Source of the DNA: Andrena cerasifolii
Lineage: Eukaryota > Arthropoda > Insecta > Hymenoptera > Andrenidae
Length of the DNA stretch: 64,000 bases
Assembly (NCBI RefSeq): GCF_050908995.1
Contig: NC_135121.1
Coordinates: 13,268,001 to 13,332,000, forward strand
Reading direction: 5' to 3'
The position numbers and the translations under genes are program-made. Below are positions 1-10,049 of the stretch, piece by piece. The notes under the pieces are model-generated. The model searched no databases. It had not been told where the DNA came from and saw only the letters and a list, made by a program, of their open reading frames with translations. Each line of letters starts with the position of its first letter. The stretch's first letter is position 1.

Positions 1-706
1 TGCCCCCGTAAGATGGCATTAAAGTTTTGGTACAGGTACTGGTTAGAAACAGGTAATGTCCACTCTGCACTGGAACAAAAGACTTAATTTTCTCGATAAA
101 GCTGTTTTGACATTCCCCGTTCTTTCCCCTTGCCCTTCAATTATCTTCCCTTCCCCGTTACATCCCCTAAGTATAGGGATATGAAAACCTATAGATTGCG
201 TGGCGAACGAAGAAGCTTATCAGGGTTGGGGGTGGAGGAATAGGCGAATCGCGAGGAGGGTAGTTGAAGACGTTTGAATCGAGTCGCGAGGCGGACCCAG
301 CTCGCTCGCCGTATCTGCAATGAAGATGCAAGTGGACCGACAACCGTTGCGAATGCAATTGCGTATTACAGAGGCGTACAGAGGGCGGAACGGGCAGGAA
401 CCACGGTGTCGGACAGATAATTAGGTTATACTTTGTAGCACGGCAAGCACGGTATTATCGTTATCATCATGGGAAACTACGCTCGTTGAACGCCACGGGG
501 TATCCGTGTTATTTTCAGCGAACCTGCCACCCCCGTCGCTGCGTACGCCCGTTAAATCCGACATGCTCGGAGTAAACGCTTCCCGCGAGGCGAATAAATC
601 TTTTTATTTGCACGAGCTACTTTTAAGAAGTCCCGAATATCTTTCAATTTCCCTACCTCTGCGCCCCTGGGGCACCGTGCTCTCCTTCCTCGCGAGCTCG
701 GCTTCC
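1..706. other. Single-copy non-coding DNA
   Basis: I see no gene, RNA or mobile element in this stretch. There is a pyrimidine-rich run at about 119-170. The open frames are short and lack any recognisable domain. Confidence 0.5.
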
Positions 707-897
707 GAAAGAGTGACCCAAAAATGAGGCCTTTTTAGCCTCTTTCTGGTCCCACGATTTTGGAACGGAATTTTGTGCCATATGATACCTTATGATGAGA
801 CATCAATCACAACGAATTTTCGAGTTGAGGTGACAATTAGTTTCTGAGATATGGAACGTCAAAGAAGTGAAAATTCTATTTTTTGGGTCACTCTTTC
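707..897. mobile_element. Short inverted-repeat element (MITE-like, about 190 bp)
   Basis: The left end at 707 reads GAAAGAGTGACCCAAAAAT. The reverse complement of the right end at 897 reads GAAAGAGTGACCCAAAAAA, so the terminal inverted repeats are about 19 bp and nearly perfect. The interior is moderately AT-rich and has no meaningful open frame, as expected for a miniature inverted-repeat element moved by a transposase made elsewhere. I could not find a convincing target-site duplication: the flanks are cttcc on the left and ctcc on the right. The superfamily is therefore not assigned. It could also be the trimmed remains of a larger element. Confidence 0.6.
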
Positions 898-1559
898 CTC
901 CAGACATTCCAATTATTCTGCGAACGATATCCGTTCTTAGTTAGCAGCAAAGGTTTCGGGTGATATTTAGTGAGGAAAGAGAGTATTATCTGTGCATCAG
1001 TGTCACGGGGCGAGGGGGGGGGGGGGATGCGGCTGAAAAGTTAACGAGCCCTGGCGGCGAAAAATTTGCTCTCAAAGATACGCAGTCGCTTTTAGCAGTC
1101 GAAGAAGGAGGCGAGGACGACACTTTGCAACTCGTGCGCCAAACTTCTCGGGCTTAGTTCCCCGTGATTGTCCATAAAGTTGAATGGATTTAATTAAAGA
1201 AAGAAGAGTGGCTCCTTGTAAATACCACGAATCTGACATTTTCCAGCGCGAGGGCGAACACGAGCTACCTCTGGGGGTCGCTTCCTGGCAAATAATGAGG
1301 TGTGTAATGGCTAGTCCTAGCAGTGTCTCGATAACGATTATCCAAACCATGTGACGCGTATTTTATCCAATATCAGAGGTTGCTCATAACAAGCACATGG
1401 CAAGAAGGTAAGCAGTTGGTTAACGAGCATCAAATGCTACTGCTAGGGGTGATCGTCTGGCGCTGAAACGACCACATTAACCGGATCTCATTTAATTGGA
1501 AGGCGTAATCGATGGGCATGCACACAGACGTCGGGTTTGATGCATCATTGGACCGCGAT
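898..1559. other. Non-coding DNA with a 13-base G run
   Basis: There is no gene or element that I can support here. An uninterrupted run of 13 G lies at 1014-1026, just after a shorter GGGG at 1007-1010. It is a likely length-polymorphic or sequencing-error site. Confidence 0.5.
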
Positions 1560-1719
1560 GCCTAAATCCACGGAGTCGTTCTGTCTGTATTTCTTACTTT
1601 TTTTATTACATTTTTCGCTATGTATTTAATGGGCTTGTCCCGTGAAATAAATAATAAAAATAATAATAGTAATAAGAATAATAATAATAATAATAATAAT
1701 GATTATAATAGTAATAATT
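1560..1719 (+). mobile_element. Possible LINE-type 3' tail ending in (TAA)n
   Basis: A T-rich stretch (about 1592-1620) is followed by GGGCTTGTCCCGTGAAATAA and then an imperfect (TAA)n/(AAT)n tract at about 1645-1719. A similar layout occurs at 34220-34368, where GGGTCTTTACCTGTGAATAA runs into (AAT)n. Short unit tails such as TAA repeats end several non-LTR retrotransposon families, the I element among them. I read both loci as 5'-truncated 3' ends of such elements. No reverse transcriptase coding sequence is present. A plain microsatellite next to an AATAAA-like motif is the alternative. Confidence 0.35.
1645..1719. repeat. Imperfect AAT/TAA microsatellite
   Basis: The run consists almost only of AAT units with scattered G substitutions (aatagt, aagaat, gattat). 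The cleanest part is at about 1678-1700. It may be the tail of a retrotransposon copy. Confidence 0.85.
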
Positions 1720-1740
1720 CCATTACAACTTGGACACGTC

Positions 1741-2772
1741 CGATGAAAATTATCGATGAGAGCCTGAAAGGGGATGGCTTTCCCCGTCGAGTCCTTTAAT
1801 AAAAGAGAAAGGGGATATGGTCGTGCGAGGGGCGCCTGATACCTACTGTAATGTTTAATTGGTGGAAGATGAGGCTGGAAGAAGAGCCCGACAAAGGATT
1901 AACTAGGCGATCCATTGTACAATTTATCGAAAACGATACACGAGCTTTTAGGCGAAACTCGATCGAACGTAATGGACCGCATTAATTCATCCGCCCCGTA
2001 GAGCAGAAAATTTAATACGGAATAACGTATGACTGTAATTACCATAACGGCAATTATAAAATCTAATTAAACACGTAAATAATATAGTACAGGATGATTA
2101 AGCGCGCTCGATGCCCAACACTCGGGCGATCGATCCGGGCAATGATACAAAAATTAACAATCGCGTAACAGCTATTTCTCGCTTCTCGACGCTGCGGCTA
2201 GTCGGCCGGAGCCTTGACACGCGAAATTTATGCACTAGCGAAGGCGCATCGACGGGAAGACGATGGGGAGGACTGCAACTAATGCCGTTCAGTAATTTGC
2301 TCCGCGACCCAATTCCAGCCAGCAGCCACCTCAAGATTTAGTGCGGGCTAATCCACCTGTTGGAGAAATAAATCTCTCGAGACGATTCGATTGTCCATCC
2401 CGTCGCTTCTATCTTTTTGAATTTCATTCGTAGGAAAAAAAGTTCGGGGCGACGGTAAATCCTGGAGCGGGACATTCGCGACAGCGCAAGAAAGGACTTT
2501 CGGCTCTTGCCCCGAACGAGAATTGCTTTATCGGGCCGGCTTCTCTCCGCCGACATTTAATCCCTTTTGTTCCGAGGTTCGGTCCTTATCCAGTAGACTC
2601 CTTCCATCCAGCGTTGCCTCCGTACTCGAGCTAATAAGCTGCAACGCGGCCCGTTTAATAACGCGCCTATCAGAGGAAGACATCCTGTTAGATGCGAGGA
2701 GGTGCTGCTTTGCCGTGCTTTGGCGAGGTTACCGCGTGCCGCGATCACCTCTTTGGTCGCTGCTCAATAGGC
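1741..2772. other. Single-copy non-coding DNA
   Basis: The sequence is mixed, with AT-rich parts near 1980-2095 and GC-rich parts after 2100. The open frames on both strands at 2098-2849 overlap each other and match nothing I recognise. I see no RNA gene or mobile element. Confidence 0.45.
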
Positions 2773-3360
2773 CGCGAGCAAAAAGGTGCGAACAAGTGGC
2801 CCTCGAAAAGAGGGGAGCGAAATCACAGGGGTCTCGAGAAAAAAACTGACGCAGCTGCACGCGCGGCGAAGAAGAAAGCAGCTCGGCTTAGTCTCGGCGA
2901 GTAAGTTTTTTTTTGTCGAGGAGAAAAAGAGGTGTGAACAAGCACCGCCAGAGAAAAAAAAACAGGGCAAGGTCTTGGACGTGTGCGAATGTGATACACG
3001 CGCAAAAAGGAAGAGTGAGGTTGCAGGTGCGTGCGAGGACGAGCCAAGTTGCGCGCTCGCGTCGAGGCGAGGCGATCAGGTTTTGCGAAGCTCGGTGACA
3101 GAGAGCAAAAAAGTGTAAACAACTGGATGAAGAAAAAAAGGGCAGCTTCTTCTTTCATCGGTGCTCGCTTGACCGTGAGGGAACAAGATGTGGACAAGCA
3201 GGTTCAGAAAAAGGACGGTCGGGAAGCTACACGCGCGGCCAAGGAGAATGTTGGCCTAGGCTCGGCGATCGACTTTGACGGAGCTTTGCGATCTGCTCGA
3301 TAGACCGAGGGCGCAAAAGTATGAACAGTAGATACAGAGAAAAAAGGGATAGATCAAAGT
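2773..3360 (+). repeat. Diverged purine-rich tandem repeat (3 to 4 units of about 145-210 bp)
   Basis: A recurring module begins with a (c)aaaa-gtgtgaacaag type block at 2773, 2917, 3099 and 3307, giving spacings of 144, 182 and 208 bp. Each block is followed by an agaaaaaa run. Further downstream some units carry a CACGCGCGGC-like block (2859 and 3230) and a CTCGGCGA block (about 2894 and 3261). The top strand is strongly enriched in A and G throughout. Several open frames exist on both strands, but their products are low-complexity Lys/Arg/Glu or Ser/Phe/Leu strings. I regard them as products of the composition. The unit lengths differ and identity is modest, so this is an old, decaying array. 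Confidence 0.6.
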
Positions 3361-5066
3361 GCCTGTCAGTGACTTTTTTCTTCTTGAGATATGTTAATCT
3401 ATACAAAGACCCCGGATGTGTTTAACACGGCGCCAAGGAGGAGCGTTCTTTTGAACTTTGAGCCGTGTCCCGTTAAGCGCGTTACAAGGGCGCGGCGTAC
3501 ACTTCGCAGGGCCAGTAAACTTGTTTCGTAACGGCGTACATTGGTCGGCTGCTCGAAGTCACTAATTATTTTCCGTAACAAGCATAAAATATTCCAGCGG
3601 GTGTACAGCAACGACGGCAATGATCCCGCCAAGGTATTACGTAAAGTCTCCCTTTGTCTATCCTTCGCCCGCCACCGCCCCTCGTCGCGCATCACTTATC
3701 AGATATCGTACGAGGATGAAAGCGAGAATGTTGTATCGTTTTCTTGAGGGAAGCTGGATTAAAGTGGCAGTCTCCCGAGGAGCTAGGAACTACTAACGAA
3801 TTCAGATCGCAGCGCTTCATTTACATAGTAACTTGACGGAGCGCTCTATGCAGAAGTGGTCTGGATGTGTTTCATTGAATTTTAATTGTCTGCTTTTAGA
3901 GAGTACGAGTCGACGACGCGTAATTACACCGAGGAACTTTCGATACGGCTGAAGTAGAATAGGGTCGTCCGTCGATTCATCGGTTCGATGTCTCAAGTTT
4001 CTCCTCCCGGGCCCTCGGAGCGTTACGAGTCTCACAATGCGAGACGTAATTACGTTACGTTAATTAATCCGCCGTCTTCTCTGCCGTCTGTCTTCCCCTT
4101 TCCCTCTTTCGCTGCCCCCGGCCGATTCCTTAGCCGCCAGTTTGCAAACCTCCCGAGCTCTTTTAATTCGTCGGCAACTCCCGATGAAACGGAAATGAGT
4201 TGTCTCACTTCCGTTTGCAGAAGATTTCACGGTGAATTTGCGAATCCCTCGGTCCGCCGTGGACCAGACATTCGGCTGGATTCAACAGCCTCGTTCAATC
4301 TCTGGTCCACGGGACGGAGACGGCGGGAAGGTTACGAAGCCTTTCGGCTCTTACTTTCATCGCCCCTTGGAAATGTTAATTTCATCTTCCCCTGTCCCGC
4401 GCGAAAATTTCGGACCTCGCCCCCTCGCATTCCCGAGCAGCGCGGCGCCCCCAACCACCTCCATAAAAGTTTCAATTTCAAAGGCACCCGGCCGTCGATC
4501 GATCCCTGTTTCCTCCTCGACCTGGAAATCACGGTAAATTTCATACGCCGGCAATTAACGAACACCTGGATGGAATGTTATCGCCGCCCCCATTCTCTCA
4601 ACTTAATTTTCGAGAAGCTTTGTCGAGGTATCGCTCTTCGTCTATCCTTCTCCCCGCAAGATCCCCGCGGAAACGATTGCGGCGCAGCGAAAGCCAACTT
4701 TGTGATCTTTCCATTAAAATTTCGATTAAGGCCGAGACGAAGAGTATCGAGCCTCCGAGATTCCTGGCTTCGGTGTCGATAGCGCGCAGCCTTGCCGATG
4801 AAGAATTCTTTGTCGCGGCGCCCTGCCCCGCATAAATCGCTGCGTGCGTACGTACGGAGAGTCCGAGTAAGGAGGTCGGGCGCTCTTGGCCATTTAATGC
4901 AATTGAATTCCAGGCCCACGCGGTATTATTTTTGAGAGCCGGCGCGGTATGCGGTAAGCGCATTTCGCGTCACATCCAACAATGGAGCGACAATGAATTC
5001 TCGATCGGACGTATAATAGGCCGTAAGCCTCGGCACCGCTATTATTGTCGGCATGTGGCGGTCGTT
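3361..5066. other. GC-rich non-coding DNA with a chance-like 264-codon frame
   Basis: The longest ATG-started frame in the window runs + strand 3988-4782. Its product is rich in Ser, Pro and Arg, with no recognisable domain, signal peptide or repeat. Shorter frames of about 65-120 codons overlap it on both strands, which shows that the stretch is simply poor in stop codons. I do not call a gene here. AT homeodomain-type motifs occur at about 4048-4066. Confidence 0.4.
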
Positions 5067-5091
5067 GCGGCAGCCGCAGCCGCAGCCGCGG
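5067..5091. repeat. Short GCAGCC hexamer repeat
   Basis: About three to four tandem copies of the hexamer GCAGCC lie in a GC-rich context. It is too short to imply function. Confidence 0.7.
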
Positions 5092-7664
5092 AACGCAGGC
5101 TCGTGAAAAGGGAAAACTTGGGATAAAGGTCCCTTTATGGAGCATCAAAAGCTGGAAACGCGATCGTAGCTCGTTCCACCCTTGAAGCACAACGGGCAGC
5201 GACACTGGTTTGAACAACGCGCGACCCGTTAGTACGTATAAAATTCTCAACGAAACAGCCGTGCTGGCAGCGCGTGTTGTACGAAATTGAAAAGTCACCG
5301 AACAATGCGGACGTGAAACTGCTTGGAGTGCTTGGCCGGCATTTGGTACGGCCGAGTTTTAGTTGGGAATCCCATATCGAGGCCTCGTTGACGAAGAATA
5401 GAGATAACGCGTGATCAAGAAGCTTTTCGATCGCGGCCTTCGCTTCCAATGGGCAAATATTTGAGGATCCCCCGTGGCACGCGTTCAATTCGGATTCAAT
5501 TCGAGGCGTCCTCGTAGATTCGGCCGGTTTCTTTTATCGCCGTGAAAAATGATCGCGTCGATCGTCGGAACTACCGGGAAACGGTCCAATCTCCGTAAGG
5601 GAAACTAGTTATACCGGACGGACACGGTTTTCAACTTTGCCAGGTCGCGTGCCGGATACTCCGGGGGCTAAGGCAGCCGATACATACAGGCTGATTTCGA
5701 ATTCTCTTTCCATTGGCCGAGGTCTAGTCGCGGAGCAAGTGTGCGACAAGTAATTCTAACTTTTTGGGAAAACAGGGGATGCGGCGGAACGCGATGCCTG
5801 CTGTCTGCGTAAATTTCAGGATTTCGGGCCTCGTGGGTATCGAAATGAAACGAGGGCCGCTCAGACTCGATAACTGGATCGGTTCTGATCGACGCTGTAC
5901 GCGCATTCTCGTATTTCAGCGGTGGCAGACACCGAGACTAGGTCAGTTTTAAATTCTACTTTGTGATCGGCGAGGAGAACAGAAGAGGCCGCGGCCGCAA
6001 GAAATCCAATCCCACCGCTCTGCAGCGCGTCAGATTGCACCGGCTAAAAGCATCCACTTCGCGCAGCGACAGTTTGTTTTACGGACCTACCATCCCCACG
6101 CACCTAGCTCGCTGTCCGATTCATTCTGTCCCGTTGCATCCCCCGTATTCCCCTTTTTCCCGTTAGCCGGGCGTCCGTTTTTAGCAGCAGACTCTCTCGC
6201 CGTGAAATCTCGAAAGGAACGCGCGGAAACGCCAAAAGTCCTGCAACTTTCCCGTCGACTGGCAGCGAATTCAGATGCGCACGAAATTAGCCGTACTCGA
6301 GCAAGCAAAAACGAGGAACGGTCCGGCATCAATTCCTACGATACGGAAGGTGATACATTCGGCACGGACGATGCAAACAATTGTCCGCGGCCGTAAACCT
6401 CCTCGGTATCCCCGAGTCGAGTCACGCGCAGTCCGCGCGCAATCCACCAGTGAAAACGTGCAATTTAATTAATCGCTCGCTCTACCACGCCGCGGTATCT
6501 ACAGTTTTTATTAACGCGTGCGCTTCGTCCGCGCGTTTCTTACGGTTCCTCGAGCTGTCGCAAGCAACGCGACCCAATTTCCGCGCAACGAGACCGCGAG
6601 TATCTGCTCGAGATTCGCCCCGAATTCGGTTACGAAAGCTCCCGTAAGTGAACGCCGAGCTGGCTATACGCAGCTGTTTGCTCGGGCAAAGGTTACGTTG
6701 TTCGTTAAAACGTGATCAATTGTCAATCTTGATGTTTGGTTCGACGTCGACGAACCACTGCCGCCTGTTACCCAATCGAACTTTGTCTTTGTGTTGCCAT
6801 AGTTCATAGCGTGTACAAAGTTTCGCGTAAATATTGACCGTATACTCGCAGCTGTACGAACCGATACCTGTGCTTGGAGTTTGCGCGCAACGCCGCGATC
6901 AATTTTTTTTGGCGCGAAGGGAAGCTCTGCAGGGCTGCGGAAAATTGTGGGACGTTAAGGGGGCGGCGAACGACGGAAAGAAAAGCAAAGCCTCGAGAAG
7001 GCGCCGTAAGGGAAAGCGGGGAATACTCCCTTTTACGAACAAACGCCAAGTTCTGTTTTGACTTTTCAACTACGGGGACGCCAGCCGCTCTCAAGCAAAA
7101 TCGGCTTTCCCGGCTTTCCGTTTAGTCTAGCAGCTACTGCCTCGGCTCTCTCATTCAAACGAAGTTTATCAAACGAACTACGGCTTGGACGCGGGAGCTG
7201 CCGCGGAATCAGGAATAGAATTGTACGGGGCAATGCGACCGGAAGCGCAATGAACTTCCAAACAAAGAGGAGGTGCATGTATTTTCTTTATAGGCACGAC
7301 GACACCGAACGTTCGCAAATTCCACTTGGAACGAGATTCCCGCTTTAACGCGGGTTTTTCCATTTATTCAAATATCACGGCTGGAGATTAGCGACGTGGC
7401 GAAGCTACGTTGGTCGGGGTTGGAAACTTTCAATGTCGGTTTGAAATAATTAGAATAATCCCAGCGCAGCCCCGCGCAGTTTCGACTTTCCGCCATTCAC
7501 CGAGAATTATCCGCAGAAATTTCGAGGAATATCACGGGCACTGCAGCGAGAATCGGGAAACATATTTAGGATTCGCGTGGCGAGCATAGACGCTCCGCGA
7601 GCTCCGCAAATCGCGCGTGAAGCTTTCAGACATGGAAAATACAGCGAAACTTGAGAAATTACGG
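5092..7664. other. Single-copy non-coding DNA
   Basis: The composition is even and CpG-rich. Open frames up to about 117 codons on either strand resemble nothing known. I see no RNA gene, tandem repeat or terminal inverted repeat. Confidence 0.45.
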
Positions 7665-7669
7665 CCACG
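7665..7669. repeat. Left 5-bp target-site duplication (ccacg)
   Basis: ccacg lies directly left of the CACAGTG terminus and is repeated exactly at 8465-8469 to the right of the element. A 5-bp GC-rich duplication is the Transib signature. Confidence 0.8.
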
Positions 7670-8464
7670 CACAGTGGTCTGGAGGGTGGCCAAAATTCAA
7701 TTTCTCAACTTTAACTTTTCAATGTAATTTTTTTTTTATGAATTGACAACCCTCCAGAGCTTCTAAATTCGCATACCTTTCCTTTTTGAAATGATTCTTT
7801 GATTAAATATAATATTACGAAGACGAAATCATGAAATTTTATGTGAATCTAATTGTTTTAATTACTCATTATAGAACATCAAAATACGTGTTTGTATTAT
7901 ACAGTTATATAGGTACAGAAGTATATTTCACTTATTTATACGTGTCATAAGCATTTTTTAGTCGATGTACAAAGAGTGCATAATAGAGTAAAAATAAACT
8001 TAGAAGTATATTTTAAATATGTGTATATGTATAATACTTATTTATTTCTTTAGTTATATTTATTTAGTTAAAAATAATGTTAGAACTGATTCTTTTTCCT
8101 CTTTTCTTCTCTACTACAAGTGTGCTTTTTACAAAAATATAAGTATTTAATTGAATTCCGTGATAAAATAATAATTTGTGCCGAAAAATTTAATTTTCAC
8201 CACGAATTTTTTTGTGTTAATAATAATAGTGTTTTTATTAATAATTTACTATAAATAGTCGAATTATATGATAGGAAATGAATTTGCATTGGAAAAAATC
8301 GCTATAAAGGTGTTTTCAATTTTAACTATAAATTTGAATCCGCCATTTTGAATTCTGTATTTTTGGTGTCAGATTCGTTATCGGTGACCTCAAAAACCCT
8401 TTATCACCAAGTTTGAGAAAAATTAGAATTTTGGCCGCTAAAAGTAGGTATCCAGACCACTGTG
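7670..8464. mobile_element. Non-autonomous Transib-like DNA transposon 1 (795 bp)
   Basis: Both ends are perfect inverted copies of CACAGTGGTCTGGA (7670-7683 and 8451-8464), and the element sits between exact ccacg duplications. CACAGTG is identical to the V(D)J recombination-signal heptamer. An identical block CCAAAATTC follows the heptamer after 13 bp at the left end and after 23 bp at the right end. Transib elements are known for CACWRTG-type termini, 5-bp GC-rich duplications and signal-like ends, and their transposase is related to the RAG1 core. The interior is AT-rich (about 7700-8340) and has no frame long enough for a transposase, so this is a deletion derivative that would rely on a source elsewhere. 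Superfamily assignment rests on termini and duplication only. Another 5-bp-duplicating superfamily cannot be excluded. Confidence 0.78.
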
Positions 8465-8469
8465 CCACG
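8465..8469. repeat. Right 5-bp target-site duplication (ccacg)
   Basis: This is the exact partner of 7665-7669 and fixes the right boundary of the element. Confidence 0.8.
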
Positions 8470-9001
8470 GTGGAATTCCACGGAATAAAGAACGTTTTTC
8501 CTTCCACGCTTCTTCTTCAATCCAGTTTTTACCGTTTGGCTCGTGACTCTCGGAACCAATGGAATCAATCGACCCTATATATCGGTGTAATTATACCCCT
8601 GGGTACAGAACACAGTCCCTAAATCCACCTGATTAATACTTGGTGTCGTAAACAGTTCATCCTCTGCACGCTGAGTACGGGTGTTTATAATTCAATCTGA
8701 ATGTCCCATCGAGAATAGGATCGTTTCGCTGAATGCGTGTCGCGGCTCATAAATTATTGCCGTTACGATCGATCTCGTGTAATTATGCGTTCCTGCCATT
8801 GTTTAGAACACGTTTCGCTAGCGGTCAGCCGCTCATCCGCGCAGCAACGGCAAAGTCGTAAGAATTCTTCACTGTTCTCTCCCCATTCCCAGGCACGCGT
8901 TTCATCGTTCCCGTTAAAAGGGTCATTTAACGAGTCCGAGGTACAAAGAAGAAGCAGAACGGAGGTAGGCGACGATTTTTCAACGGGCAGTGCCCTTATC
9001 G
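8470..9001. other. Non-coding DNA between two elements
   Basis: I see no gene or element in this stretch. Overlapping short frames on both strands at 8737-9065 are not recognisable. Confidence 0.45.
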
Positions 9002-9083
9002 TAGGGTGATTGTGGGTGAGATGCCGCACCTTCGGTATTTCAGGGTTATCGGTAATAAAACACAACAGTGTCGATTTTATTTG

Positions 9084-9091
9084 CTTTAGGC
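9084..9091. repeat. Left 8-bp target-site duplication (ctttaggc)
   Basis: ctttaggc is repeated exactly at 9319-9326 and brackets the hairpin element. Eight base pairs is the hAT duplication length. Confidence 0.9.
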
Positions 9092-9318
9092 CAGGCGTGC
9101 GCAGGGAGCCGTTTTAGCGCCTAACTGCGAGCAACATGCCTGTCCCGTTGCTAAGGTTAGAATCGGTGAGGAGAACTGCAGTAGTGTACGTGCATTTGGT
9201 TTGACTTGAACCCAGCTGTGTACACTACTGCAGTTCTCCTCACCGATTCTAACCTTAGCAACGGGCCAGGCAGGTTGCTCGCAGCTAGGCGCTAAAAACA
9301 GCTCCCTGTACACCCCTG
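9092..9318. mobile_element. hAT-type foldback MITE (227 bp hairpin)
   Basis: The left arm (9092-9189) and right arm (9220-9318) are nearly perfect inverted copies around a 30-bp spacer. Termini read CAGGCGTG at the left and CAGGGGTG as the reverse complement of the right. The CAG start together with the exact 8-bp duplication ctttaggc on both sides is the standard hAT arrangement. The innermost 45 or so base pairs of the arms appear identical, and mismatches gather toward the outer ends. A transcript across it would fold into a long double-stranded hairpin. There is no coding capacity. It interrupts the TA-flanked element at 9004-10047. Confidence 0.9.
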
Positions 9319-9326
9319 CTTTAGGC
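9319..9326. repeat. Right 8-bp target-site duplication (ctttaggc)
   Basis: This is the exact partner of 9084-9091. Confidence 0.9.
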
Positions 9327-10049
9327 TGTTCGTTTAGGTTAGATTAATAAGCGAGAACGTGTTTCCATTATTAGTTTTAAAGATTTTACTATTTCTCGAA
9401 GGAAGCCTACCGCACATTGCCTCAATATTTACACGTCGAGTTTATTTGTGCTATCGTAGTAGTTAAAAATTCATAGTTTCTCGTGATATAACTTTTGTAA
9501 TACGTTAAAGGAACTATCTCAAGGCAAATTATTTATTTTTTAATGACAAATCTGATAATCCAAACATATTCGTGGTCTATTTACTCTTTTTCTTCACATT
9601 TTATTTTTATTTTATGTGTAATGAATGTGGAAGGAAGAATAAAAGACAATTAAATTGAGAAAAGCAGAAATAATATCTGCACCTATTTATTTTTCCAATT
9701 TTATTGTATTTTATAACTGTATAAATTAAAAAGATGTTTCATTTCACTTTGCATTTACTATTTTTTTTTTTAAATAAAAAGTTAAAATTAACAAGTTTAA
9801 ATGGAAAATTAAACGTTTTTCGAAATGCGGCATCACTCCCGCGCGTGCGGCGTCTCTCCTAAAAAATGGATGTTTCTAGTTTTAATTTTTGAAGGGTGAC
9901 AAATATTAAAATTCTGATTTTCTGTAGTGCCAATAGTAGGACACGATGTTCAACTACTAATATGTATCCTTAGTACAAATTATCATTGCAAAATTTAGAC
10001 ACGGTGACAATTTTGCGTAAGGTGCGGTAACTGTCCCGCAATTACCCTA

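Larger units (their letters stand above)
9004..10047. mobile_element. TA-flanked inverted-repeat element (Tc1/mariner-type MITE) carrying an inserted hAT element
   Basis: The left end reads TAGGGTGATTGTGGG at 9002, and the reverse complement of the right end reads TAGGGTAATTGCGGGACAG from 10049. Both continue to a shared CCGCACCTT about 23-32 bp in. A TA dinucleotide lies at each border (9002-9003 and 10048-10049), as expected for Tc1/mariner-type insertion. The interior is AT-rich and non-coding. The 227-bp hAT element at 9092-9318 lies inside the left part, so the TA element is the older of the two and about 0.8 kb long without the insert. The superfamily is inferred from the TA flanks alone. 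Confidence 0.68.

Noticed and set aside
2786..3303. Several Lys/Arg-rich frames on the plus strand and a 124-codon frame on the minus strand
   Set aside because: They are translations of a purine-rich degenerate tandem repeat.
3988..4782. 264-codon ATG-started open frame on the plus strand, the longest in the window
   Set aside because: The product is Ser/Pro/Arg-rich with no domain, and frames of 65-120 codons overlap it on both strands. The stretch is stop-poor in general. RNA evidence or protein conservation would be needed to revive it.
9325..9345. TTTAGGTTAG words suggesting telomeric TTAGG repeats
   Set aside because: There is only one and a half units, not a tandem array.
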